A DNA stretch of 64,000 nucleotides from Rhizobium viscosum (GTDB taxonomy: Bacteria > Pseudomonadota > Alphaproteobacteria > Rhizobiales > Rhizobiaceae). Of this stretch, positions 53,270-61,643 are shown one piece after another. Location: NCBI RefSeq assembly GCF_014873945.1, contig NZ_JADBEC010000002.1, positions 1,054,001 through 1,118,000 on the forward strand, in the 5' to 3' direction. The notes beneath the pieces were generated by a model. That model did not search any database. It was given only the letters and a program-made list of their open reading frames with translations, and was not told the origin of the DNA. Positions within the stretch are counted from its first letter, which is position 1. Each line of letters opens with the position of its first letter. The position numbers and the translations under genes are program-made.

Positions 53270-54289
53270 ATGACAATCATGAAGAGCGAAATCCTGTCCA
53301 GATCGACCGAAGAAAAGGTGCTGCCAGTCACGCTGGCGGACATCGAGCGGGCTGCCGCCCGCATCGCCGGTCGAGTGAGGCGCACGCCGCTCGTTTACTC
53401 CGGCACTCTTTCTGAACGCACCGGTCAGCCCGTCCACCTCAAGCTCGAGACACGCCAGCCGATCGGCGCATTCAAGCTGCGTGGTGCGATGAACGCGATC
53501 CTCTCGCTGGATGACGCGGCGCGCACGTGTGGTCTCATCACCGCTTCGACAGGTAATCATGGTCGCGCCGTGGCCTATGCTGCACGCGAGCTGGGCGTTC
53601 CGGCCACCATCTGCATGTCATCACTCGTTCCCCCCAATAAGGTCGAAGCGATCCGCGCGCTCGGCGCCGAAATCCGCGTTGTCGGCAGATCGCAGGACGA
53701 CGCCCAAGTGGAAGCAGAACGTCTGACCGAGAGCCGTGGCCTCACGCCGATCCCGCCTTTCGACGATGCGAACGTTGTTGCCGGTCAAGGCACGATCGGC
53801 CTCGAAATTATGGAGGCCTTGCCCGACCTCGCAACCGTGCTCGTGCCTCTTTCCGGCGGTGGCCTGGCTGGCGGCATTGCCGTTGCCGTCAAGGCCTTGA
53901 AGCCTGGGGTGCGCGTCGTCGGTATTTCGATGGAGCGTGGGGCGGCCATGCATGCGGCGATTGCCGCCGGCAAGCCCGTCGCGATCCGCGAGGAGGAAAC
54001 ACTGGCGGATTCGCTGGGCGGTGGCGTAGGTCTTTCAAACCATGTGACCTTTACGCTTTGCCGCGATCTTCTCGACGACATCCTCCTTCTCACCGAAGAC
54101 GAGATCGCTGAAGGCATCCGTCATGCCGCGCGACAGGAGGACATGACCGTTGAGGGTGCGGGTGCGGTCGGCATTGCCGCTATCCTCGCTGACAAGATTG
54201 CACTTTCCGGCCCCACCGCCGTCATCATCTCAGGCGGCAACATTGATCCGACCCTGCACCAGAGAATCGTCGCGGAGGCTGCCACATGA
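53270..54289 (+). CDS. eutB: Hydroxyectoine utilization dehydratase (threonine dehydratase-like)
   Basis: A 339-residue fold-type II PLP enzyme with the PLP lysine in GAFKLRGA, ASTGNHGRA and the glycine-rich PLSGGGLAGG phosphate loop. In hydroxyectoine breakdown EutB and EutC are thought to convert the hydroxylated intermediate towards the ectoine route. The start is uncertain: ATG 53270 or ATG 53279 (MKSEIL), neither with a clear ribosome site. Its stop overlaps eutC by four bases. Confidence 0.88.
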   Translation: MTIMKSEILSRSTEEKVLPVTLADIERAAARIAGRVRRTPLVYSGTLSERTGQPVHLKLETRQPIGAFKLRGAMNAILSLDDAARTCGLITASTGNHGRAVAYAARELGVPATICMSSLVPPNKVEAIRALGAEIRVVGRSQDDAQVEAERLTESRGLTPIPPFDDANVVAGQGTIGLEIMEALPDLATVLVPLSGGGLAGGIAVAVKALKPGVRVVGISMERGAAMHAAIAAGKPVAIREEETLADSLGGGVGLSNHVTFTLCRDLLDDILLLTEDEIAEGIRHAARQEDMTVEGAGAVGIAAILADKIALSGPTAVIISGGNIDPTLHQRIVAEAAT

Positions 54290-55299
54290 GCCGCATCAGC
54301 ATTCTGATGGAAAAAGACCTTCGCGCTATCGTCAGGCTCGACCTTTCCGCAGTCGATTGCGTCGAACAAGCCTTTGCCGCGCTCGCGACCAAAACCGTTG
54401 CCATGCCGCCGATCCTGCGCCTCGACATTCCCGAATTTCGTGGCGAGGTGGACGTCAAGACGGCCTACGTACCGGGTTTCGACGGTTTCGCCATCAAGGT
54501 CAGCCCCGGATTCTTCGACAATCCCAAGATCGGCCTGCCAAGCCTCAACGGACTGATGATCCTGCTGAGCGCGAAGACCGGGCTGGTCGAAGCCCTTCTT
54601 CTCGACAACGGCTATCTGACGGATGTTCGCACGGCAGCGGCCGGCGCGGTCGCTGCACGCCATCTGTCGCGCAAAGACGCCAGCGTCGCCACGATCTTCG
54701 GTGCAGGCATGCAAGCGCGGCTGCAGCTTGAGGCTCTCATGCTCGTGCGGCCGATCAAATCGGCCCGGATCTGGGCACGCGATCACGCAAAGGCCAAGAT
54801 GCTTGCTTCAGGCTTCGCTCGCGACCACGCAATCGAGGTCGCCGCTATCGCCGATCCGCGTGAGGCGGTCCGCGGCGCGGATATCGTCGTCACAACGACG
54901 CCGGCAGAAAAGCCGATCCTGATGGCAGAATGGCTCGAACCCGGTCAGCATCTGACCGCAATGGGATCGGATGCAGAGCACAAGAATGAGGTCGATCCGG
55001 CCGTCTTTGCTCGCGCCGCTTACGTTGCAGATCGGCTCTCGCAAACCCGCATTCTCGGCGAGCTGCACCATGCCATCAAGGCCGGCGCAGTGACGCCGGA
55101 CCAGCAGTTTGCCGAACTCGGAGCCATCATCGCCGGCACGGCAATTGGCCGGTCGAACAGAGACGACATAACCTTCGCCGACCTCACAGGGACCGGCGTG
55201 CAGGACACAGCTATCGCCAATCTTGCGCTTGCCCGCGCGATAGACGCCGGACGCGGCCAGACGATCGAAAACGACATCAAAATGGGAGATGCAGCGTGA
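54286..55299 (+). CDS. eutC: Hydroxyectoine utilization protein, ornithine cyclodeaminase family
   Basis: A 337-residue NAD-binding protein of the ornithine cyclodeaminase/mu-crystallin family, with the Rossmann segment ATIFGAGMQARLQLEAL and the substrate region LLDNGYLTDVRTAAAGAVAARHL. It acts with EutB in hydroxyectoine catabolism. It is coupled at both ends (ATGA with eutB, GTGA with doeA). Confidence 0.9.
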   Translation: MSRISILMEKDLRAIVRLDLSAVDCVEQAFAALATKTVAMPPILRLDIPEFRGEVDVKTAYVPGFDGFAIKVSPGFFDNPKIGLPSLNGLMILLSAKTGLVEALLLDNGYLTDVRTAAAGAVAARHLSRKDASVATIFGAGMQARLQLEALMLVRPIKSARIWARDHAKAKMLASGFARDHAIEVAAIADPREAVRGADIVVTTTPAEKPILMAEWLEPGQHLTAMGSDAEHKNEVDPAVFARAAYVADRLSQTRILGELHHAIKAGAVTPDQQFAELGAIIAGTAIGRSNRDDITFADLTGTGVQDTAIANLALARAIDAGRGQTIENDIKMGDAA

Positions 55300-56474
55300 G
55301 TGTGACGCTGAATTTTACGCGCGAGGAATATGCCGCGCGCTTGTCGAAGACCCGTCAGGCGATGGAAAAGTCGGGGATCGATCTCTTGATCGTCACCGAT
55401 CCGTCCAACATGCACTGGCTCACCGGCTATGATGGCTGGTCCTTCTATGTGCATCAATGCGTTCTGGTGCCGCCGGGTGGCGAGCCGATTTGGTACGGTC
55501 GCAAGCAGGATGCCAATGGCGCCAAGCGCACCGCCTATCTGAACCATGACAATATCATCGGCTACCCGGATCACTACGTCCAGTCGACCGAGCGCCACCC
55601 GATGGATCTCCTGGCGCAGATCATCGATGAGCGGAAATGGTCGAGCCTCACTGTTGGCGTCGAGATGGACAACTATTACTTCTCGGCCGCCGCCTTCGTG
55701 TCTCTGCAAAAGCATCTACCAAATGCCCGCTTCAAGGATGCGGCGGGCCTCGTCAACTGGCAGCGCGCGGTCAAGAGCTCGACTGAGCTCGACTACATGC
55801 GCAAAGCGGGCGAAATCGTCGAGCTGATGCACAAGCGCATTGTCGAGGTCGTCGAGCCCGGCATGCGCAAATGCGATCTCGTCGCCGAGATCTACGATGC
55901 CGGCATTCGGGGTACGTCGGAATTCGGCGGCGATTATCCGGCGATCGTGCCGCTCTTGCCATCGGGCGCAGACGCGTCTGCGCCGCACCTGACCTGGGAC
56001 GACAAGCCGATGCGTTCGGGCGAAGGGACGTTCTTTGAGATCGCCGGCGCCTACAAGCGATACCACTGCCCACTGTCGCGCACCGTGTTTCTCGGCAAGC
56101 CGACCCAAACCTTTCTCGATGCGGAAAAGGCAACACTCGAAGGCATGGAAGCAGGCCTATCCGCAGCAAGGCCGGGCAATACGTGCGAGGATATCGCCAA
56201 CGCCTTCTTCGCCGTCTTGAAAAAATACGGGATCATCAAGGACAACCGCACCGGCTATCCGATCGGTCTGTCCTATCCGCCGGACTGGGGCGAACGCACC
56301 ATGAGCCTGCGCCCTGGCGACCGCACGGAGCTGAAGCCCGGCATGACATTCCATTTCATGACCGGCCTCTGGCTCGAAGACATGGGGCTGGAGATCACCG
56401 AGAGCATCGCGATTACCGAAACGGGTGTCGAATGCTTGTCGAATGTGCCGCGCCAGCTGTTCGTGAAAGGCTGA
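55296..56474 (+). CDS. doeA: Ectoine hydrolase
   Basis: A 392-residue protein of the M24 creatinase/aminopeptidase-P fold (also called EutD). It opens the ectoine ring to N-acetyl-2,4-diaminobutyrate. The metal-ligand positions of M24 peptidases are replaced (for example FEIAGAYKRYHCPLSRT), as expected for the creatinase-like, metal-independent branch. The start is GTG at 55296, overlapping eutC. doeB follows after four bases. Confidence 0.92.
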   Translation: MSVTLNFTREEYAARLSKTRQAMEKSGIDLLIVTDPSNMHWLTGYDGWSFYVHQCVLVPPGGEPIWYGRKQDANGAKRTAYLNHDNIIGYPDHYVQSTERHPMDLLAQIIDERKWSSLTVGVEMDNYYFSAAAFVSLQKHLPNARFKDAAGLVNWQRAVKSSTELDYMRKAGEIVELMHKRIVEVVEPGMRKCDLVAEIYDAGIRGTSEFGGDYPAIVPLLPSGADASAPHLTWDDKPMRSGEGTFFEIAGAYKRYHCPLSRTVFLGKPTQTFLDAEKATLEGMEAGLSAARPGNTCEDIANAFFAVLKKYGIIKDNRTGYPIGLSYPPDWGERTMSLRPGDRTELKPGMTFHFMTGLWLEDMGLEITESIAITETGVECLSNVPRQLFVKG

Positions 56475-56478
56475 GGCC

Positions 56479-57495
56479 ATGCTGACGAGTGCGCCCCGCC
56501 CCTCGCCGATCGCCCCTTCCGTCGATTTCGGCGCGAAGGGTGTGCAGCACGGGCATCTGCGATTGCCCTATAGCCGCGACGATAGCGCCTGGGGTTCGGT
56601 CATGATCCCGATCTGCGTCATTTCCAACGGCGAAGGCCCGACAGCCCTCCTCACCGGTGCCAATCATGGCGACGAGTATGAAGGTCCGGCGGCTCTCTTC
56701 GAACTGGCACAGACGCTGGCTCCGGCGCAGGTGAGCGGGCGCATCATCATCGTCCCGGCGCTCAACTATCCCGCGTTTCGCGCCGGAACCCGCACGTCGC
56801 CGATCGATCGCGGAAATTTGAACCGCAGCTTTCCAGGTCGCCCGGATGGAACGGTGACGGAAAAGATCGCCGACTATGTCACCCGCCATCTGATACCGCT
56901 TGCCGACATCGTGCTCGACTTCCATTCGGGCGGCAAGACACTCGATTTTCTTCCCTATGCCGCAGCGCACGAACTGCCTGACAAGGGTCAGGAGGCGCGC
57001 TGTTTTGGTGCCGTTGCGGCCTTCGCCGCGCCCTACTCAATGAAGATGCTCGAGATCGATGCGGTCGGCATGCTCGATACGACGGTCGAGGAGATGGGCA
57101 AGGTGTTCGTCACCACGGAGCTCGGTGGTGCCGGCACCGCCAGCGCAAAGTCGATCGAGATCGCGCGAAGGGGCAGTCTCAACCTCCTGCGCCACGCCGG
57201 AATCCTCGCGGGGGCGCCGGAGATCCGGCCGACCCGCTGGCTCGATATGCCGTCCAGCGACTGCTTCACATTCGCTGAGGATGACGGCCTGGTCGCGTTT
57301 GCGCACGACCTCGGCGATCCGATCAACACCGGCGATATCATCGCCAGCATCTACCCGGTCGGAAAGACCGGTGTTGCGCCGATCCACTGCCGCGCTGCCA
57401 TGGATGGCGTTCTGGCGGCTCGCCACGTGCCCGGCCTCATCAAGGCCGGCGACTGCCTGTCCGTCATCGCGACGATCACGGAGAAGACCACATAA
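56479..57495 (+). CDS. doeB: N-alpha-acetyl-L-2,4-diaminobutyrate deacetylase
   Basis: A 338-residue zinc deacetylase of the succinylglutamate desuccinylase/aspartoacylase family (also called EutE). The zinc motif NHGDEYEGP, RGNLNRSFPG and DFHSGGKTLD are present. It removes acetate to release L-2,4-diaminobutyrate for DoeD. A 58-base gap separates it from ehuB. Confidence 0.92.
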   Translation: MLTSAPRPSPIAPSVDFGAKGVQHGHLRLPYSRDDSAWGSVMIPICVISNGEGPTALLTGANHGDEYEGPAALFELAQTLAPAQVSGRIIIVPALNYPAFRAGTRTSPIDRGNLNRSFPGRPDGTVTEKIADYVTRHLIPLADIVLDFHSGGKTLDFLPYAAAHELPDKGQEARCFGAVAAFAAPYSMKMLEIDAVGMLDTTVEEMGKVFVTTELGGAGTASAKSIEIARRGSLNLLRHAGILAGAPEIRPTRWLDMPSSDCFTFAEDDGLVAFAHDLGDPINTGDIIASIYPVGKTGVAPIHCRAAMDGVLAARHVPGLIKAGDCLSVIATITEKTT

Positions 57496-57553
57496 ACGCA
57501 GCCATGTGAGATCCGAAAACGGACCACAAGAACTTAACCAGAGGAGAATTCGA

Positions 57554-58405
57554 ATGCACATCTCAAAGACCATTTGCCTGTCTACACTTGCGCTCGGCAT
57601 CGGCATCACGTCGGCCAGCGCGCTGACCGTCGAAGAAGCCAAGAAGCAGGGATTTATCCGCGCCGCGACAGCAAACGAGGTACCCTACTCGTATATGCAG
57701 CCGGACGGAACCTCTGCCGGTATCGGCCCCGACGTCGCCAATGCGGTCCTGAAATCCATGGGTATCGAGGAGGTCAATTGGACCGTGACGCCCTTCGGCA
57801 CGCTCATTCCCGGTCTCAAGGCCCGTCGCTTCGATTTTGCCGCCGCCGAGCAGAACATATCGCCCGAGCGCTGCAAGCAGGTCGCCTTCACCAAGCCCAA
57901 TTCGTCTTACGGTGAGGGACTGCTGGTCAAGAAGGGCAATCCGAAGGGCCTGACGACCTATGGCGACATCGCAAAAGACCCATCCTTGAAGGTCGCCGTC
58001 GTTTCCGGCGCAAACAATGTCGACTTCCTGCGTGCTGTCGGCGTCAAGGACGAACAGATCGTCTTCATTCCGGCGAATGCCGATGCGATCCCGACCGTAC
58101 AGAGCCGGGTCGATGCCTATGCGGCGACCGAATTGACCGTTTCCGAACTCGCCAAGGGACAGGCCAATGTCGAGCAGGTCGCCCCGTTCAAGGATCCGAT
58201 CGTCAAGGGTGCCCCGGTCCGCAACTACGGCGGCTTTGCCTTCCGTCCGGAAGACAAGGAATTGCGCGACGCGTTCAACACTGCGCTCGTCGCGTTCCGA
58301 AAGACGGAGGACTACAAGAAGATCCTCATGAAGTATGGTCTGTCGGAACAGAGCATTGCGGCGGCTGCCGAAAAGAACGTCGCCGATCTCTGCGCCGGGA
58401 AGTAA
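57554..58405 (+). CDS. ehuB: Ectoine/hydroxyectoine ABC importer, periplasmic binding protein
   Basis: The 283-residue precursor has a signal peptide (MHISKTICLSTLALGIGITSA, cleaved near ASA) and a type-II amino acid binding fold. The ligand loops (TANEVPYSYMQPDGTSAGIGPDV, FDFAAAEQNISPERC) agree with EhuB. ATG at 57554 follows AGAGGAGAATTC; the long frame from 57059 is an overlap artefact. Assigned by the adjacent degradation genes and the ehu order B-C-D-A. Confidence 0.9.
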   Translation: MHISKTICLSTLALGIGITSASALTVEEAKKQGFIRAATANEVPYSYMQPDGTSAGIGPDVANAVLKSMGIEEVNWTVTPFGTLIPGLKARRFDFAAAEQNISPERCKQVAFTKPNSSYGEGLLVKKGNPKGLTTYGDIAKDPSLKVAVVSGANNVDFLRAVGVKDEQIVFIPANADAIPTVQSRVDAYAATELTVSELAKGQANVEQVAPFKDPIVKGAPVRNYGGFAFRPEDKELRDAFNTALVAFRKTEDYKKILMKYGLSEQSIAAAAEKNVADLCAGK

Positions 58406-58411
58406 CAAAAA

Positions 58412-58434
58412 GCGCCCGGTCCCGGACTGGGCGC
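58412..58434 (+). promoter_or_regulatory. Intercistronic hairpin after ehuB
   Basis: GCGCCCGGTCC and GGACTGGGCGC pair with one G-U wobble around a very short loop, six bases after the ehuB stop. As in the other three importers, it probably favours expression of the binding protein over the permeases. Confidence 0.6.
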
Positions 58435-58463
58435 CACCTGCTTTCATTCGGAGAGATTGCCAG

Positions 58464-59129
58464 ATGAGCTGGACAGCCTATCTGCCGATGCTTTGGCAAG
58501 GCGCTACCGTGACGATGACGATCACTTTGGCAGCGATCGTCTGCGGCGCGGCGCTCGCCTTCTTTTTCGGCATCCTGCGCGTCGAGGGAGGACCGATCCT
58601 GTCGGCCGTCGCGCTCTGCTATACGGAAGTGTTTCGCGGAACCTCGCTGTTCGTCCAGCTGTTCTGGTTCTATTACGCGCTGCCGCTGGTCGGTCTGAGT
58701 TTCGATCCGATCACCACCGGCATACTGGTATTGGCCGCCCATGTCGGCGGCTATGGCGCAGAAATCGTTCGAGGGGCGCTCGTATCGGTCTCCGTGCAGC
58801 AGCTGGAAGCCGCCAGGGCATTGAATTTCAGCCGTGCCCAGACCCTCTTTCGCATTTCGCTGCCACAAGCCATCGTCGAAATGATGCCGGCCTTCGGAAA
58901 CCTCGCCATCGAAACCCTGAAACTGTCCTCGCTGGTCTCGTTGATCTCGATCGCCGATCTCACCTTCGCGGCCCAATCCATCCGCAACATCACGCTGGAC
59001 AGCGCAAGCATCTATTCGATCACGCTCGTGTGCTATTTCGCCATGTCGCTCGTGCTGATGGCAGCCGTACGCATGATCGAGCATTTCGTGCGGCGCGGCG
59101 ACGTCTTCCCGCGCTCGGCTCATTCGTGA
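58464..59129 (+). CDS. ehuC: Ectoine/hydroxyectoine ABC importer, permease
   Basis: A 221-residue HisMQ-type permease with FRGTSLFVQLFWFYYALP and the ATPase-contact loop EIVRGALVSVSVQQLEAARAL. ATG at 58464 (MSWTAYLPMLW) follows GGAGAGATT; the frame start at 58335 lies inside ehuB. Confidence 0.9.
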   Translation: MSWTAYLPMLWQGATVTMTITLAAIVCGAALAFFFGILRVEGGPILSAVALCYTEVFRGTSLFVQLFWFYYALPLVGLSFDPITTGILVLAAHVGGYGAEIVRGALVSVSVQQLEAARALNFSRAQTLFRISLPQAIVEMMPAFGNLAIETLKLSSLVSLISIADLTFAAQSIRNITLDSASIYSITLVCYFAMSLVLMAAVRMIEHFVRRGDVFPRSAHS

Positions 59130-59142
59130 GGACCTTACGGCT

Positions 59143-59835
59143 ATGATGTATGGTTACGAATGGGACACGACAAGCTGGGTCACCTACACGACATCGATCC
59201 TGCCAATCATTCTGATTGGCTTGACCGTCACGTTGAAGGCGGCAGCCGCTGGGTTCGCGATTGCGCTGGTGCTCGGCCTGGTGTTCGCTCTCCTACGCCG
59301 CAGCCACGTCAGGGTAATCTCCTGGACGACAGCCTTCGTCGTCGAGTTCCTGCGCGATACGCCGCTTCTGGTGCAGCTGTTCTTCCTCTATTATGTACTG
59401 CCCGATTTCGGAATCGTGCTGCCGGCCTTTCTCACCGGTGCCCTGGCACTCGCTCTGCAATATGCGGCCTACACGTCGGAGGTCTATCGCGGTGGCATCG
59501 AAGCCGTGCATCACGGCCAGTGGGAAGCGGCAACCGCGCTCAATATGACGCGCATGCAGACCTATCGCGACATCGTCCTGCCCCAGGCCATTCCGCGAAT
59601 CGTGCCTGCCATGGGCAATTATCTCGTGGCCATGATCAAGGAAACCCCGGTTCTATCGGTGGTCACGGTTCTTGAGATGATGGGGCTTGCCAATATGATC
59701 GGCGAGCGCACCTTCGAATATCTCGTGCCGCTGACGCTTGTCGGCCTGATCTTCCTTCTGCTGACGCTGATCTGCTCGGCAGGCCTCCACCGCTTGCAGA
59801 AAGCTCTTCCAAAGGCAGGAATACCCTTGCGATGA
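59143..59835 (+). CDS. ehuD: Ectoine/hydroxyectoine ABC importer, permease
   Basis: The 230-residue partner permease: FLRDTPLLVQLFFLYYVLPDFG and EVYRGGIEAVHHGQWEAATALNM. About five membrane segments. It overlaps ehuA by four bases (ATGA). Confidence 0.9.
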   Translation: MMYGYEWDTTSWVTYTTSILPIILIGLTVTLKAAAAGFAIALVLGLVFALLRRSHVRVISWTTAFVVEFLRDTPLLVQLFFLYYVLPDFGIVLPAFLTGALALALQYAAYTSEVYRGGIEAVHHGQWEAATALNMTRMQTYRDIVLPQAIPRIVPAMGNYLVAMIKETPVLSVVTVLEMMGLANMIGERTFEYLVPLTLVGLIFLLLTLICSAGLHRLQKALPKAGIPLR

Positions 59836-60611
59836 CCGACAATATCCATCCGCCCATCATCGAGTTTTCCGATGTCACTAAGCGCTTCGGCATTCTGACA
59901 GTGCTTGACCACTTCAATTTCAGCGTCGCAAAGGGTGAGAAAGTCACGCTTATCGGACCGTCAGGTTCGGGCAAATCGACGGTCCTGCGCATTCTCATGA
60001 CACTCGAACCGTTCCAGGACGGCAAGCTGACGCTTGCTGGTACGTCCTACCACGAGCAGGGTGGCAAGGGCCGGTTCCATGCCTCGGAAAAACATCTGCG
60101 CCAGATCCGCAATCATGTCGGCATGGTCTTCCAGAGCTTCAATCTCTTTCCTCACATGACGGTTCTTCGCAACGTCGTCGAGGCGCCGGTGCGGGTGCTC
60201 GGAATGGCGCGCGCGGAAGCCGAGGCGCGTGCGCTGGAGCTGCTGCGGATGGTGGGACTGGCGGATAAGAAGGATCACTATCCGGTCCAGCTTTCCGGCG
60301 GGCAGCAGCAGCGTGTGGCAATCGCCCGTGCGCTTGCGATGCGCCCACGCGTTCTGCTTTTCGATGAACCGACATCGGCGCTCGATCCGCAGCTGGTGGG
60401 CGAAGTGCTTTCCGTCATCCGCGCACTGGCGCATGAACATGAACTGACCATGCTGCTTGTCACCCATGAGATGCGCTTTGCCCGAGAGGTGTCGGATCGC
60501 GTCTGCTTTTTCGACAAGGGCCGCATCTGCGAACAGGGTGCGCCGGAACAGATATTCGGTTCGCCGCAAGCAGATAGGACGCGCGAATTTCTGTCGTCGG
60601 TTTTAGGATAA
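59832..60611 (+). CDS. ehuA: Ectoine/hydroxyectoine ABC importer, ATP-binding protein
   Basis: A 259-residue ATPase with Walker A GPSGSGKST, Q-loop GMVFQSFNLFPHMT, LSGGQQQRV, VLLFDEPTSALDP and the switch histidine VTHEMRFA. It is the last gene of the eutB-to-ehuA operon. Only a weak hairpin (GACTT/AAGTC near 60632) follows. Confidence 0.92.
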   Translation: MTDNIHPPIIEFSDVTKRFGILTVLDHFNFSVAKGEKVTLIGPSGSGKSTVLRILMTLEPFQDGKLTLAGTSYHEQGGKGRFHASEKHLRQIRNHVGMVFQSFNLFPHMTVLRNVVEAPVRVLGMARAEAEARALELLRMVGLADKKDHYPVQLSGGQQQRVAIARALAMRPRVLLFDEPTSALDPQLVGEVLSVIRALAHEHELTMLLVTHEMRFAREVSDRVCFFDKGRICEQGAPEQIFGSPQADRTREFLSSVLG

Positions 60612-61220
60612 CGAGAAAATCAAGCGGCGAAAGACTTGGGTGGAAAGTCTAGAAATAGAGCGGTTGGATAAGAGCGCTTGATGAGATCTGAACCGGCGAC
60701 CACGCTACTCGCGATCGAACTAGGGTGCCGACGCAGTCCGGTCCTCGACCTTAAGCCGCGATCGAGCTCATACCGATTATTCGCGACTAATCTAAAGACC
60801 TTTCTGCTTAGTTTCCCCTCTTGCCGCGGTTGAATTGGACGCCGAGCCAATGCGAGAGGTCTCCGAGCGCCTCCAAATATCTGAACCGTCTGACTGACTA
60901 GAAACGGAAGGCTGGGTCTTCGTCACGAACACAGCCCTCCGCGACAGACATGGGCTCTTTAATTTTGGAACAACGCTAGCGTTGATCCAATTCAACATCT
61001 TCAGCTAATTGTGACCACGCCTTCGTATTCATGCCCTGATGCCACCCCTCGGTCGAACGACTCTGAGGGTCAACTCTCAGCAAAAATCGCCAGGTAAAAT
61101 GAAAACCCTTCGTTGACAGAATTGTCATGATCGCGTTAAGGGTGCGATATAACATGAGTACAAGCATCAAGTTTTAGGCGCAGTTTTAGTGAAATAAGAC
61201 AACGAAAGGTAGCCAATATC
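60612..61220. other. Intergenic region, 609 bases, no recognisable gene
   Basis: The stretch is lower in GC than its neighbours and has only short open frames without recognisable domains. It may be remnant DNA plus the promoter of the following operon, which contains the inverted repeat at 61114-61127 and GTTTTAG direct repeats at 61171 and 61183. Confidence 0.5.
61114..61127. promoter_or_regulatory. Inverted repeat TGACAGAATTGTCA upstream of the sbn-like operon
   Basis: TGACA and TGTCA flank GAAT about 95 bases before the operon start. It resembles, but with one base less spacing, the TGA-N9-TCA iron-responsive operator type reported for rhizobial RirA. A TTGTCA/TATAAC promoter-like pair (61122 and 61148) is also seen with long spacing. 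Confidence 0.35.
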
Positions 61221-61643
61221 ATGACGCTTCATTTGCTATCCCCGCATAAGTTGATTCCAACCGAGGAGACCGATGCAGGCAGGGTCGATGAAGTTCATGA
61301 TTTAATTTTCACCGCCGGCTGCTGGACTGTCCCGATCACGGTGGAGAAGGACGCGCTTTTCGTGATGGACGGGCATCACCGTTTGGAAGTGGCGCTCCGG
61401 CTTGGGCTGCGTGCTGTTCCAGCCGTTCTCCTCGACTACAGGAGCGTACGCGTCGAGGCCTGGAGGGCCGGTGAGACGATCACGCCAGCCGACATTTATA
61501 ACATCGCCCGCAGCCGACAAAAATTTCCGATCAAAACCACCCGGCACATTTTCTTGGACGATCTTCCGGCGTGCAATGTGAGCCTCGACGATCTTCGGCA
61601 GTGGTACGAGCCTCTCGATCATTCGGAGAGGCTCGCCGGATGA
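61221..61643 (+). CDS. ParB/sulfiredoxin-fold protein, SbnI-like free serine kinase candidate
   Basis: A 140-residue protein with a ParB N-terminal-type domain: HKLIPTEETDAGRVDEV, VTVEKD-like strand (ITVEKDALFVMDGHHRLEVALRLGL) and AVPAVLLDY. The DGHHR motif is that of the ParB-like serine kinases SbnI and archaeal SerK, which phosphorylate free L-serine. It is much shorter than SbnI (about 250 residues). It overlaps a decarboxylase gene by four bases and an SbnA-like gene follows, so making O-phosphoserine for SbnA is its likely job. Confidence 0.7.
   Translation: MTLHLLSPHKLIPTEETDAGRVDEVHDLIFTAGCWTVPITVEKDALFVMDGHHRLEVALRLGLRAVPAVLLDYRSVRVEAWRAGETITPADIYNIARSRQKFPIKTTRHIFLDDLPACNVSLDDLRQWYEPLDHSERLAG

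Noticed and set aside
57059..57553. N-terminal extension of EhuB inside doeB
   Set aside because: The added sequence is Ser/Arg-rich out-of-frame doeB; the signal peptide and ribosome site fix the start at 57554.
60792..61170. Two short minus-strand open frames in the ehuA/sbn gap
   Set aside because: No recognisable domain, no ribosome site, and they overlap the probable promoter of the next operon.
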